DNA of 49,953 nt from Vulcanimicrobiota bacterium (GCA_019236975.1 JAFAHZ010000050.1:1-49953); one strand, 5' to 3'; positions 7,593 through 16,443 are shown, numbered from the stretch's first letter. Notes: a model not told the origin generated them from the sequence alone. Numbers and translations: made by a program.

Positions 7593-9964
7593 TGAAACGC
7601 ATCGCCGTCGCCGCCATCCTCGTCATCGCCGTCGCCGCCGCGGCGTACTTCGCGTGGCGCTGGTTCGGCGGCAGCGCGACGAGCGTCGCGGTCGCGCAAC
7701 TCATACCCACCGGACCGATCGCCTGTCCGGAAGATCCCAACGACCTCGCCGGCATCGAAGGCTGGGCTCCCGGCGCGGGAAAGGCCGAAAAGCTTGGGCA
7801 GGGCGAGGCCGGCAACATCAGCGGTTTTGCCGGGGCTCTCGGCGGCGCGCCCCCGACCCCGGCGCCGACTGCGTCTTGGGCGTGTAGGGGCTTACGCGGC
7901 GACCTCGTCGCGCGCTTCGATACGATCGCGCAAGACGTGAAATACGTTCCCACCGACGGTTTCGATCCGCAAGCGCGTGCCGACGAGCTTTCGGACGCCG
8001 CAGCGATTTTCGCGTACGTCCGCGATCAGATTCACACCGAGGCCTATCCCGGTGCGATGCGCGGCGCGGCTGGAACGCTGCAAGCGCGCGCAGGTTCAAG
8101 CGCCGATAAGGCACTATTACTCGCCGCGCTGCTCGCTGACAAACAGATTCCCGTGCGTTTCGTTCATTCCAATCTGAGCGATGCGGAGATCACGACGGTC
8201 GAATCGGCCGCAATCGCCCCACCCGCTTCGCCGCAACCGCACGACCTCTCCGACGCCTTTAAAGAAATGGGAATCGACGTCGACGCCGCGCGCGCCGGAG
8301 CTGCGGCCGTTCGCCGCCGCGCGCTCGCAGGTGCCGACGCGACGATTGCGACCGCACGTTCCGCCAGCGACGCGCTCGTCACAGTGCTCCAGGCCCACAA
8401 CACCGCGCTCGGTACGAGCGATCAGCCGCTGCGTCAAGCCTGGTCGTCCGCTCTGCGCGATCACTGGTGGGTGCAAGTACAGCAAAACGGCAGCTGGGTC
8501 GACGAAGATCCAACGCTTCCGGCCACACAGCCCGGTACGCACTTGGGCGCCGCACCATCGGGCGATGCGCTCGACGCCCTGCCCGATTCCGTCTTTGCGA
8601 CCCTGACGGTCCGGCTCGTCGCGACGCGCATCGCTGCCGGCACGCTGCAAACGTCGACGCTCGTCGAAAAGGCGCTCAAGGTCGCCGACACCGATGCGAA
8701 GGCCGTCGTGATCGCGATCGGCGATCGCAGCGGCGGCTCGGCCGCGATCGCGCAAGCGACGTCGTTCGTACCCTCCATCGGCAGCGGTGACGGCGAACAA
8801 ACGGGCGACGCGTTTACTGCCGCGGGACTCGCCCGCGTCGACCTGCAGCTCGACGTACAACAGCCGGGGTTGGCGCTGCGCACGTACCGGCGAACGGTCG
8901 TCGATCGCCGCACCGCCGACGGAAAGGCCATCGACGAAGCCGCGTGGACGCCGCAGCGGACCGCTTACGCACTGACCGGCGTCTACAATCTTCTCCCGCT
9001 CAGCGGCGATTTGGATCAAGGGTTTGCCGGTATTCGCGAAGTGGAAGGGCTGCGTACCGTTCAAGGATTTATGGCGTACGTCGCCGCCGGCGGCAACGGC
9101 AAACAGATGCCGCCGCCGGCTTCGCAAACGTATCCGATGCAAGCGCTGCATTACTTCGAAGCCGACCGCGTCGTGCGCAACCGCTTGGAAGACGGCGGCA
9201 GCCGATTCTTCTTCGATCGGCCGCAAATCGCAATCGAGCATCGCGGTTTCGATTTTGAAGGTGGAAAACTGTCGAGCGTGCAGCAGTTCGACGTCGTCGA
9301 AAACGGAATGCAGGCTACCGGTTCGAACCCAACGTCCGCTATACGCGACAATTTTACGCGCGGCTACGCCGACGAGTACGCCGAGCAGCATCTGTGGACG
9401 GCGCCCAACGACGGCGGAACGATCGCCGTTATCGCGCAAGCGCAAAAAGACGGCGTCGCGCTGCAAGTTCTCAGCGGCGAACAGTACGGCGGCACGGCAA
9501 TCGCGCCCGCCACGCCCGTGACCGTCGACGGAAAATCGCGCACCGGCTGGTGGCAAGTCGACACTGCGTACGGCAATCTCATCGGACGCATGGGGCCGGA
9601 CGGCGCGGGTCAAGAGCTGGTCGAGTACGCGATCGCGCGTGCCAACGATTGGTCGACGCTGTACGCGATGATCCAGTTTTACGGCGACTTCTTCCGCTGC
9701 ATCGCCGGCGCCGTCGAGGCTCCGCTTTCGGGTTTGCAAGGCGCCGCCGCTCAGAAGTGGTTCGAGCAGTGCGCGGGCGCGGCGATCTGCAGCTACCTGG
9801 AAGCGCTGGGCAGCGGCGAAGCGCTGACGCGATTGGAAATCAGCGACCTCGACACGCTGTTGTACAACATCCTCGATTTGAGCGTTCCGGGCTCGAAGGA
9901 TTCCTGGCCGCCATCCGGCGGCGCCGTCTGCAGCGGCTTATTCAAGAGCCCCCTATACCCGTAG
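7592..9964 (+). CDS. membrane-anchored protein with a transglutaminase-like domain lacking the catalytic Cys
   Basis: This 790-residue protein has one N-terminal hydrophobic helix (residues 4-24), so it is probably exported and anchored. Residues about 125-310 resemble the transglutaminase-like fold found in large bacterial surface proteins. They include FAYVRDQIHTEAYPGAMRGA, SADKALLLAALLADKQIPVR, then DHWWVQV (His291) and SWVDEDPTLP (Asp304). The position where the catalytic Cys normally lies reads SSADKALL, so protease or crosslinking activity is unlikely. The remainder, with SGEQYGG and a C-terminal Cys-containing segment, is unrecognised. The GTG start overlaps the preceding stop by one base. 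Coupling to the OmpA lipoprotein suggests a joint envelope role. Confidence 0.7.
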   Translation: MKRIAVAAILVIAVAAAAYFAWRWFGGSATSVAVAQLIPTGPIACPEDPNDLAGIEGWAPGAGKAEKLGQGEAGNISGFAGALGGAPPTPAPTASWACRGLRGDLVARFDTIAQDVKYVPTDGFDPQARADELSDAAAIFAYVRDQIHTEAYPGAMRGAAGTLQARAGSSADKALLLAALLADKQIPVRFVHSNLSDAEITTVESAAIAPPASPQPHDLSDAFKEMGIDVDAARAGAAAVRRRALAGADATIATARSASDALVTVLQAHNTALGTSDQPLRQAWSSALRDHWWVQVQQNGSWVDEDPTLPATQPGTHLGAAPSGDALDALPDSVFATLTVRLVATRIAAGTLQTSTLVEKALKVADTDAKAVVIAIGDRSGGSAAIAQATSFVPSIGSGDGEQTGDAFTAAGLARVDLQLDVQQPGLALRTYRRTVVDRRTADGKAIDEAAWTPQRTAYALTGVYNLLPLSGDLDQGFAGIREVEGLRTVQGFMAYVAAGGNGKQMPPPASQTYPMQALHYFEADRVVRNRLEDGGSRFFFDRPQIAIEHRGFDFEGGKLSSVQQFDVVENGMQATGSNPTSAIRDNFTRGYADEYAEQHLWTAPNDGGTIAVIAQAQKDGVALQVLSGEQYGGTAIAPATPVTVDGKSRTGWWQVDTAYGNLIGRMGPDGAGQELVEYAIARANDWSTLYAMIQFYGDFFRCIAGAVEAPLSGLQGAAAQKWFEQCAGAAICSYLEALGSGEALTRLEISDLDTLLYNILDLSVPGSKDSWPPSGGAVCSGLFKSPLYP

Positions 9965-10009
9965 CGGAACCACCAGGATTGGCCGCGCGCTGCCCGTAAG
10001 GCGGGCGCA

Positions 10010-11014
10010 ATGCGTTGGCTCGTTACCGGCGGTCTGGGTTTCATCGGTTCCAATTTCGTACGACTCGTGTTGCGCGAGCGGCCCGGCGTGGAGGTCGTCA
10101 ATCTCGACGCGATGACCTACGCCGGCAACCCCGCCAATCTCGCGGGCGTCGAGGAAGACGGGCGTTACCGTTTCGTCAAAGGCGACATCTGCGATCCGGC
10201 GGCCGTGAAGGAAGCCATCGGTAACGGCGTGGACGCGATCGTGAATTTCGCAGCCGAAACGCACGTCGATCGTTCGATTCTCGATCCGGAAGCGTTTCTG
10301 CGCACCGACATTCTCGGCACGCACGTCCTGCTGGAGGCGGTGCGCGAACGCGGCATCGCCCGCTTCCTGCAAGTTTCGACCGACGAAGTGTACGGTCACG
10401 TCGCCGAGGGCGACTCGTCCGAAACCGACGCGCTGCATCCGCGCAGCCCGTACTCGGCGAGCAAAGCCGGCGGCGATTTGCAAGCGCTGGCGTACCACAC
10501 GACGTTCGCAACGCCGGTGCTCGTCACGCGCGGAAGCAACACCTACGGCCCGTACCAGTATCCCGAAAAACTCATACCGCTGTTCGTCACCAATCTCATC
10601 GACGACCGGGAGGTACCGGTTTACGGCGATGGGTTACAAATTCGCGATTGGATCTACGTCGACGATCACGCGCGCGGTATCCTTCACACGCTCGAACGCG
10701 GCGAGCCGGGCAACGTCTACAACGTCGGCGGCGGCAACCCGCGCACGAACATGGAGATCACGCGGCTTCTAGTCGAAGACTGCGGCCGCTCGATGGAGAC
10801 GCACGTCAAGCACGTCGCCGATCGGCCAGGACACGACCGTCGCTACAGCGTGAACTGCGCGAAGTTACGCGGCCTTGGCTGGCAGCCCCTGACGCCGTTC
10901 GAAGAGGGCATCGTTGCTACGATTGCCTGGTACCGTGCCAACGAAGCCTGGTGGCGTCCGCTCAAATCGGGCGAATTCCTCGAATACTACAAGCGCCAGT
11001 ACGCGCATCGCTGA
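10010..11014 (+). CDS. rfbB: dTDP-glucose 4,6-dehydratase
   Basis: This enzyme converts dTDP-glucose to dTDP-4-keto-6-deoxyglucose, the branch point to rhamnose and many amino-deoxysugars. The 334-residue extended SDR protein has TGGLGFIG (residues 6-13), the catalytic STDEVYG with Thr124-Asp125-Glu126, and Tyr148/Lys152 in YSASK. TRGSNTYGPYQYPEKLIPLF, typical of RmlB, is also present. Length is normal. It opens the glycan island, 45 bases after the transglutaminase-like gene. No rfbC or rfbD is present, so the keto sugar is probably aminated by the aminotransferase gene in this island. Confidence 0.95.
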   Translation: MRWLVTGGLGFIGSNFVRLVLRERPGVEVVNLDAMTYAGNPANLAGVEEDGRYRFVKGDICDPAAVKEAIGNGVDAIVNFAAETHVDRSILDPEAFLRTDILGTHVLLEAVRERGIARFLQVSTDEVYGHVAEGDSSETDALHPRSPYSASKAGGDLQALAYHTTFATPVLVTRGSNTYGPYQYPEKLIPLFVTNLIDDREVPVYGDGLQIRDWIYVDDHARGILHTLERGEPGNVYNVGGGNPRTNMEITRLLVEDCGRSMETHVKHVADRPGHDRRYSVNCAKLRGLGWQPLTPFEEGIVATIAWYRANEAWWRPLKSGEFLEYYKRQYAHR

Positions 11015-11034
11015 GGGGGACCGATAACTCGGTT

Positions 11035-11898
11035 ATGGCCGGCGATCTCCACCTCGTGGGGGATGCCGTTCCCTACACCTACATCGGCGACAGCCATGCA
11101 GGGTCGATCGGAACGCTCGTCTTCGAGGACGCGAACGAGACCACGCGCATCGTCACCCGCACGTGCACGATTTGGCGTTTCGTCGCGAGCGACGCGCTCG
11201 GTGCCGATGGGGCACTCGGTGACGAACTCGTACAAGCCTTACGAAACACGGGCGCGCTGCACACCTCGCAAGCGTTCGCGCCGCTGGCCGGATTTCGACC
11301 CGTCCAGACGACGTACGGCCGGGAGAAACGTCCTGAGAACGTCGCCGTCCTCGACTCGGCCAGCGAACGCGCCTACGTCGTTTGCGTCGGCGAGATCGAC
11401 ACGCGCTACATCTTGCACCGTTTCGTCCTCGAGCGTCTCGATTTTCAGGTTCCGTTCCCTATCGACGGCCTCGAAGCGCTGCCGGCCTTCCAGGCGCGGC
11501 AAACGCTTCGCGCCGACCGAATGCTCGCGTTCTTGGGTGAAGAATTCAAACCGCTTTTCGTCGGGCTGCGGCTGCTGCGCGCGGCCGGATTGAGAACGAT
11601 CTTTCTGCACTCGCTGCCTCCCCCGGCGATCGACGACGCCGACGCCGAGCGCGTTCTCAAGCATCCCAGCCCCGCGCGGTTGCGCTACAAGCTGGCGATG
11701 TTCGTGAACTTCCTCTACGAAGCGGTTTGCCGCGACATCGGCGTCGGCTTTATCAACATGTGGCCGAGCGTTACGAGCGCCAATCTCTTACGGCCGGAAT
11801 ACTACCTCGACGGGTTGCACCTCAATCGCGAACACGCAAAACGTTCCGTCGCGGAAGTGCATCGTCAGATGACGTCGCTGAGGGCGGCCGTTCCGTGA
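11035..11898 (+). CDS. SGNH/GDSL hydrolase-like protein
   Basis: This 287-residue cytoplasmic-looking protein has no signal peptide. The SGNH block I motif is visible as YIGDSHAGS, with Ser20 as probable nucleophile. The matching late block is YYLDGLHLNREHAKRS with its Asp-x-x-His pair. SGNH proteins of this kind act as carbohydrate O-acyl esterases or transferases, so a role in trimming or placing O-acyl groups on the island glycan is inferred. The ribosome-binding signal is weak (GAGGGGGA, 15 bases upstream). Its TGA overlaps the GTG of the following GSCFA gene, so the two are translated together. Confidence 0.65.
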   Translation: MAGDLHLVGDAVPYTYIGDSHAGSIGTLVFEDANETTRIVTRTCTIWRFVASDALGADGALGDELVQALRNTGALHTSQAFAPLAGFRPVQTTYGREKRPENVAVLDSASERAYVVCVGEIDTRYILHRFVLERLDFQVPFPIDGLEALPAFQARQTLRADRMLAFLGEEFKPLFVGLRLLRAAGLRTIFLHSLPPPAIDDADAERVLKHPSPARLRYKLAMFVNFLYEAVCRDIGVGFINMWPSVTSANLLRPEYYLDGLHLNREHAKRSVAEVHRQMTSLRAAVP

Positions 11899-12890
11899 GC
11901 CGCTTTCCCTACGATGACCGGCCGGATGCCGCGCTTTGGAAGCGCGCGATCCAAATGGTGGACGCCACCGAGATCGATCCCTGGGCGCCCGTCCGATTCA
12001 CGATCGATACTCGCGAACGCGTCGCTTCGGCCGGCAGCTGCTTTGCGCGGCATATCGCCGCGAACCTGAAGGCGCACGGCTTCAACTACTTTCAAACCGA
12101 AGAAGGCGCCGAATATTCCGCCAATTTCGGGAACGTCTACACGACGCTGCAGCTTTGGCAGCTCTTCGAGCGCGCCTACGGCCGATTCTCTCCCCAAGAG
12201 AAACACTGGCGGCGCGGCGATCGTTACGTCGACCCGCTACGACCGCGCGTGTTTCCCGACGGATTCGTATCGCCGGAGGCGGTGCACGAGGCCGAACGGC
12301 TGCATCTCGAAGCCGTCCGCCGCCTTTTCGAAGCGCTCGACGTCTTCGTCTTCACGTTAGGTCTCACCGAAGGTTTCGTGTCGACGATAGACGGCACGGC
12401 TTTTCCGGCTTGTCCGGGGAAGGATTTTGGCGTCTTCGACGCAGCGCGATACGCTTTTCGCAATCTGACGGTGGCGGAAAACGTCGAATACCTCGACGCT
12501 TTCGTCAGCGCTCTGCTGCACGTGAACCCATCGGCCCGCATTCTGCTCACCGTTTCACCGGTACCGCTCGTGGCGACGATGGAGAACCGCAGCGTTCTCC
12601 AATCCACGGTCTACTCCAAGTCGGTCCTCCGGGTATGTGCCGACGAACTCCGCCGCCGTCACCCCTGCGTCGACTACTTCTGGTCCTACGAGATCGTCAC
12701 CGCGACCTATAACAACGACCGCTACTTCGAACCCGACCGGCGCAGCGTCACCGAAGCCGGCGTCGCGCACGTGATGCGTTCGTTTTTTCGCCATTTCGCC
12801 AACCTCGAGATCGAGCGGCCGCAGGTCGACGATTTCGACCCGTGCGACGAGGACGTGCTCGACGCGATAATAAAAAAGGCTTCGCTGTGA
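11895..12890 (+). CDS. GSCFA-domain protein (SGNH-superfamily esterase-like)
   Basis: This 331-residue protein bears the name-giving motif at residues 47-51 (SAGSCFARHIAANL). It also has the later FTLGLTEGF and LTVSPVPLVATM segments and NNDRYFEPDRRSVTEAG typical of the family. GSCFA proteins are relatives of SGNH hydrolases and are often found in polysaccharide loci, but substrates are poorly known. The GTG start is fused to the previous stop (GTGA overlap). Two SGNH-type genes in tandem suggest two acyl-group chemistries or a heteromer. Function is inferred only at superfamily level. Confidence 0.8.
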   Translation: MSRFPYDDRPDAALWKRAIQMVDATEIDPWAPVRFTIDTRERVASAGSCFARHIAANLKAHGFNYFQTEEGAEYSANFGNVYTTLQLWQLFERAYGRFSPQEKHWRRGDRYVDPLRPRVFPDGFVSPEAVHEAERLHLEAVRRLFEALDVFVFTLGLTEGFVSTIDGTAFPACPGKDFGVFDAARYAFRNLTVAENVEYLDAFVSALLHVNPSARILLTVSPVPLVATMENRSVLQSTVYSKSVLRVCADELRRRHPCVDYFWSYEIVTATYNNDRYFEPDRRSVTEAGVAHVMRSFFRHFANLEIERPQVDDFDPCDEDVLDAIIKKASL

Positions 12891-12953
12891 ATACAACGAG
12901 CTCGACGTGGTCCCGATGCCAGCGCGGCGACGGCGAAATGTTTTTTCGGGGCG

Positions 12954-12995
12954 CCCCTCGACTTCGCTCGGGACAGGCTCCGGCTGGGCCGGAGC
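12954..12995. repeat. dispersed-type intergenic repeat with hairpin
   Basis: The 115-base gap before rfbA contains CCCCTCGACTTCGCTCGGG followed by ACAGGCTCCGG. I recognise this word from dispersed repeats in many GC-rich bacterial genomes, whose spurious translations read like PVPSEVEG. Right after it is a perfect 8-bp hairpin, GCTCCGGC-TGG-GCCGGAGC (12977-12995). A T6 tract (12941-12946) lies before it but has no adjoining stem, so I do not call a terminator. Only one copy was noticed in this window. Confidence 0.45.
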
Positions 12996-13005
12996 GCCTT
13001 CAGAA

Positions 13006-13758
13006 ATGAAAGGCGTTATCCTAGCGGGTGGCTTAGGCACGCGGCTGCGACCCCTCACGAAGGTCACGAACAAGCATCTGCTGCCGATCTACGACAAGCC
13101 GATGATTTATTATCCCATCGAAACGCTCTGTAAGGCGGGCATTCGAGATATCATGATCGTCACCGGCGGCAGCTCGGCCGGCGATTTTCTGCGGCTGCTC
13201 GGCAACGGCGCGGAATTCGGCCTGAAAGACATCTTTTACACCTACCAAGAGGGTGAAGGCGGCATCGCCGACGCGCTGCGCCTCTGCGAACATTTCGCCG
13301 AGGGCAGCCGCATCGCGGTGATCCTCGGGGACAATATCATTCAAGACGACATCTCGCCGTTCGTACGCAAATTCGAACGGCAGGATTCCGGCGCGCGCAT
13401 TTTGCTAAAGCACGTGGACGATCCGCAGCGGTTCGGCGTGCCCGAGCTCGACGGCGATCGCATCGTTCGCATCGACGAAAAACCCGCCGAGCCGAAAAGC
13501 AGTTACGCCGTCACCGGCATTTACATGTACGATCGCCGCGTCTTCGACTTCATTCGAAAACTAAAACCGTCCAATCGCGGCGAACTGGAGATCACGGACG
13601 TCAACAACGCCTACATTCGCGAGGGCGATCTCTTCTACGACGTGCTCGACGGCTGGTGGACGGATGCCGGCACCTTCGAGAGTCTCTTCCACGCGAACCA
13701 GCTGGTAGCGAGGTCTACGATTTCAGCAGCAGCTTCCGCCGCGTCGTCTCCTCGATAA
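13006..13758 (+). CDS. rfbA: glucose-1-phosphate thymidylyltransferase
   Basis: This enzyme makes dTDP-glucose from dTTP and glucose-1-phosphate, the substrate of RfbB. The 250-residue protein starts MKGVILAGGLGTRLRPLTKV, with the nucleotidyltransferase GGLGTRLRP loop at residues 8-16 and NKHLLPIYDKPMIYYPIETL. VILGDNIIQDD supplies the metal-binding Asp, and RIDEKPAEPKSSYAVTGIY follows. It is the short form, lacking the C-terminal extension of the roughly 290-residue enzymes. The last 15 or so residues (Ala/Ser-rich) are encoded in bases that also encode the end of cysNC on the other strand. The upstream extension of this frame runs through the repeat and is not believed. A GGAG lies 11 bases before the ATG. 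Confidence 0.93.
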   Translation: MKGVILAGGLGTRLRPLTKVTNKHLLPIYDKPMIYYPIETLCKAGIRDIMIVTGGSSAGDFLRLLGNGAEFGLKDIFYTYQEGEGGIADALRLCEHFAEGSRIAVILGDNIIQDDISPFVRKFERQDSGARILLKHVDDPQRFGVPELDGDRIVRIDEKPAEPKSSYAVTGIYMYDRRVFDFIRKLKPSNRGELEITDVNNAYIREGDLFYDVLDGWWTDAGTFESLFHANQLVARSTISAAASAASSPR

Positions 13759-15562
13759 ACTCCATCAACCGCGCCGCCGACTCGCCGATGCTCTCGCGAG
13801 TCGTATCGAGCATGAGATCGGGTTTTTCCGGAACGTCGTAAGGCGACGAGATGCCGGTGAAGCGTTGGATCTCGCCCAACCGCGCGCGCCGGTAGTGTCC
13901 TTTCACGTCGCGCCGCTCCGCCGTGGCGAGGTCGCACGAAACGTAGATTTCGTAGAAGGACTCCGGGTAAGCCGCGCGCGCCTTCTCCCGGTCCGCGGCA
14001 AACGGCGAAATGAGCGCGGAGATCACGACGAAGCCTGCGTCGGCGAGCACGCCGGCGACGGCAGCGGTACGGCGCACGTTCTCGGTGCGGTCCTCTTCCG
14101 AGAATCCGAGATCGACGTTGAGCGTCGTGCGCAGCGTATCCCCGTCGAGTACGTACACATGGGTGCCGCGATCGAACAGCATGCGCTGCACGGCCATGGC
14201 GACGGTCGATTTGCCGGCGCTCGGCAAACCCGTCAGCCAGAACACGCCGCCCGCGTGACCGTTGCGGCGAACGCGTTCCTCGCGATGCACCGACGAGATC
14301 TGCGCGACGACGTCCGTTGCACCTTCGGAACGGGGCCGCCCGATGACCGCGCGAACGCGTCCTCCGGCGACGACGTTCGTACCGTGCATCAAGACGAACT
14401 TGCCGATGCTGGTGTCGTCGAGATCGTCGTCGGCGGCGATGAGTTCGCGCGAGATCAGCGTCACCACCGCGACGTCGCTCTTACCGAGCGAATCGCTCGG
14501 CTTGCCTTCCAACGAATCCGGGTCGACGACCTCGTCGATGCGCTGCAGCGTGACGGGAACTTCCCGCGTGCCGATGCGCAGCCGCAGCGATTCGCCCGGT
14601 GCGACGGGTTCGCTGCCCAGCCAAACGACGGTTGCCTGGATTGCGTGGCCCATGCCCGGCGCGTCGCCCGCATAGCTCGCGACCGCACCCCGGTCGACAA
14701 ACACGCGCTCGTCGAGCGAAATCGCCACGACGTCGCCGGCGTGTGCTTCCGGCACTTCCTTCGGCCAGCGGTGGATTGCCGTGACGACGGCGTCGGTTTG
14801 CAGCGGCCAGAAGACGACGCGCTCGCCCGCGCGAAGCGTACCGCTTTCGATACGGCCGGCGATCAGACGATTGGTTCCGCGCCGATACACGTCTTGCACG
14901 ACGAAACGCAGCGGTCCGCCCGCGTGGAACGCGTGCGGCCTGAGTGCTTCGAGAGACTCGAGCAGCGTCGGACCTTTCCACCAGGGCCAGCGTTTGGCCG
15001 GCGCTGCGATGTTCTCGCCCTCGCGCGCCGCAACCGGAACGATGTCGATCGGCTTGATATCCAACTGCTCGAGAAACTGCCGCACTTCGGCCTTGCGCCG
15101 CGCGAACTCGGTTTCCGCGTCCGACGCTAAATCGAGTTTGTTGACCGCAACGAGCAGTTCTTTGAAGCCGAACCACTGCAGGAACAGCGCTTGACGGCGC
15201 GTCTGCAGCGTGATGCCTTCGTCCACCGCAACCACTAAAATCGCGGCGTCGACTTCGGAGGCTCCGGTCAGGAGATTGCGGATGAGTTCGCGATGGCCTG
15301 GAGCATCCACGAATACGTAATCGCGCTCGGGCATGCGCAGCCAAATCCGCGAGATGTCGAGGGTGATGGCTTGGTCGCGCTCGAGTTGGAAGGCGTCGAG
15401 CAAGAACGAGTACTCGATCGGCACGCCGCGCTTCGAGCTGGAGCTTTCCAGCTCCGCAAGCCTTTGCGGTGTGACCTGACCGAGATCGACCAGCATCCTT
15501 CCGAGAATCGTCGACTTACCGGCGTCGACGTCACCTACCATAACGATGCGAACTTGGCGCAT
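13715..15562 (-). CDS. cysNC: bifunctional sulfate adenylyltransferase subunit 1 / adenylylsulfate kinase
   Basis: The N-terminal half is the GTPase subunit that drives ATP sulfurylase; the C-terminal half phosphorylates APS to PAPS. The protein is 615 residues. The CysN part (1 to about 420) has the P-loop GDVDAGKST (10-18), FVDAPGHRELIRN and NKLDLASD. The CysC part (about 438-615) has its own P-loop GLPSAGKST (445-453), DGDTLRTTLN and ISALISPFAADR. The same fusion occurs as NodQ, which feeds PAPS to a sulfotransferase. The start overlaps the cysD stop by one base, and the 3' end overlaps rfbA by 44 bases, convergently. No cysH, cysI or cysJ is nearby, which favours sulfation over assimilation. 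Confidence 0.95.
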   Translation of the reverse strand: MRQVRIVMVGDVDAGKSTILGRMLVDLGQVTPQRLAELESSSSKRGVPIEYSFLLDAFQLERDQAITLDISRIWLRMPERDYVFVDAPGHRELIRNLLTGASEVDAAILVVAVDEGITLQTRRQALFLQWFGFKELLVAVNKLDLASDAETEFARRKAEVRQFLEQLDIKPIDIVPVAAREGENIAAPAKRWPWWKGPTLLESLEALRPHAFHAGGPLRFVVQDVYRRGTNRLIAGRIESGTLRAGERVVFWPLQTDAVVTAIHRWPKEVPEAHAGDVVAISLDERVFVDRGAVASYAGDAPGMGHAIQATVVWLGSEPVAPGESLRLRIGTREVPVTLQRIDEVVDPDSLEGKPSDSLGKSDVAVVTLISRELIAADDDLDDTSIGKFVLMHGTNVVAGGRVRAVIGRPRSEGATDVVAQISSVHREERVRRNGHAGGVFWLTGLPSAGKSTVAMAVQRMLFDRGTHVYVLDGDTLRTTLNVDLGFSEEDRTENVRRTAAVAGVLADAGFVVISALISPFAADREKARAAYPESFYEIYVSCDLATAERRDVKGHYRRARLGEIQRFTGISSPYDVPEKPDLMLDTTRESIGESAARLMEFIEETTRRKLLLKS

Positions 15563-16371
15563 TACATGTATCCCGTCGTGCGCAGGCGCTCGAATGCGTC
15601 TTCGCTTTCGTGATCCATCGCGCGGCCGGCACGTTCGGGCTCGCGCGTCTTCTCCAGCTCCGCGATCACGTCGTCGAGAGTCTCCGCGTCGCTTGGAATG
15701 GGCGTCGTGATATTGCTCTCACCGAGCGAGCGGTACCGCATGCCGTTACGTGCGAGGTACAGCGGCACGTACGGAATATTTTCGCGACGCGTGTAGCGCC
15801 AGATATCGAGCTCGGTCCAATGCAGCAGCGGATGGATTCGCACGTGCGCGCCGTCGGGCACTTCGTACGGAAAGAAATCCCACAGCTCCGGCGGCTGCGT
15901 CCGCGGGTCCCAGGAACCGTCGGCGTTGCGCGGGCTAAAGATGCGCTCTTTCGCGCGGATCGCTTGCTCGTCGCGGCGGATGCCTAAGATGATACCGCGA
16001 TACGATTCGCGCGAGATCAGCGCGCGAAGGCCGGCCGTCTTGCGCGCGGCGTGGCGAGCCGCGGGCGGCAGCGTCGGATCGACGGTGTTTTCGGGAGGAC
16101 ACACCTCGTTATGCGCGGGGAGCTTCCAATCGCGGACGAGCTGATCGCGAAACGCGTAGACTTCAGGGAACTCCATCCCGGTGTCGAGGAGCACCACCGG
16201 GAACGGAACGTCGCCCAAGAACGCCTTGCGAACCATCCAGAGCAGCGCCGTCGAATCCTTTCCGATCGACCAGAGCATAGCAAGCGGCGAAACGCACGAA
16301 AACGCCTCGCGTAAAATATAGATCGTACGCGACTCCAGCGCGTCGAGATCAGAATCGGTCGCCGTGAGCAT
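15562..16371 (-). CDS. cysD: sulfate adenylyltransferase subunit 2
   Basis: This is the catalytic PP-loop subunit that forms APS from ATP and sulfate, working with CysN. The 269-residue protein has WSIGKDSTALLWMV (PP-loop, residues about 34-47), VVLLDTGMEFPEVYAFRD, GIRRDEQAIRAKERIFSPR and the late RYRSLGESNITTPI, all diagnostic of CysD/NodP. It is translated just before cysNC (TAATG overlap). The 72 bases separating it from the divergent aminotransferase gene probably hold both promoters. I see only a poor GATAAT there. Confidence 0.95.
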   Translation of the reverse strand: MLTATDSDLDALESRTIYILREAFSCVSPLAMLWSIGKDSTALLWMVRKAFLGDVPFPVVLLDTGMEFPEVYAFRDQLVRDWKLPAHNEVCPPENTVDPTLPPAARHAARKTAGLRALISRESYRGIILGIRRDEQAIRAKERIFSPRNADGSWDPRTQPPELWDFFPYEVPDGAHVRIHPLLHWTELDIWRYTRRENIPYVPLYLARNGMRYRSLGESNITTPIPSDAETLDDVIAELEKTREPERAGRAMDHESEDAFERLRTTGYM

Positions 16372-16443
16372 CAGGCCCTATTATCGGCCCGTCCGGGACC
16401 GTTTCCTATCGCTTTCGGCTCAAAAGGCTTCTGCGCGGGGCCG

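Noticed and set aside
12891-12950. T6 tract as terminator after the GSCFA gene
   Set aside because: No stable stem directly precedes the T tract in the plus sense; the good hairpin lies after it.
16372-16443. GATAAT as promoter of cysD in the divergent gap
   Set aside because: It is only nine bases from the ATG and has no -35 at suitable spacing.
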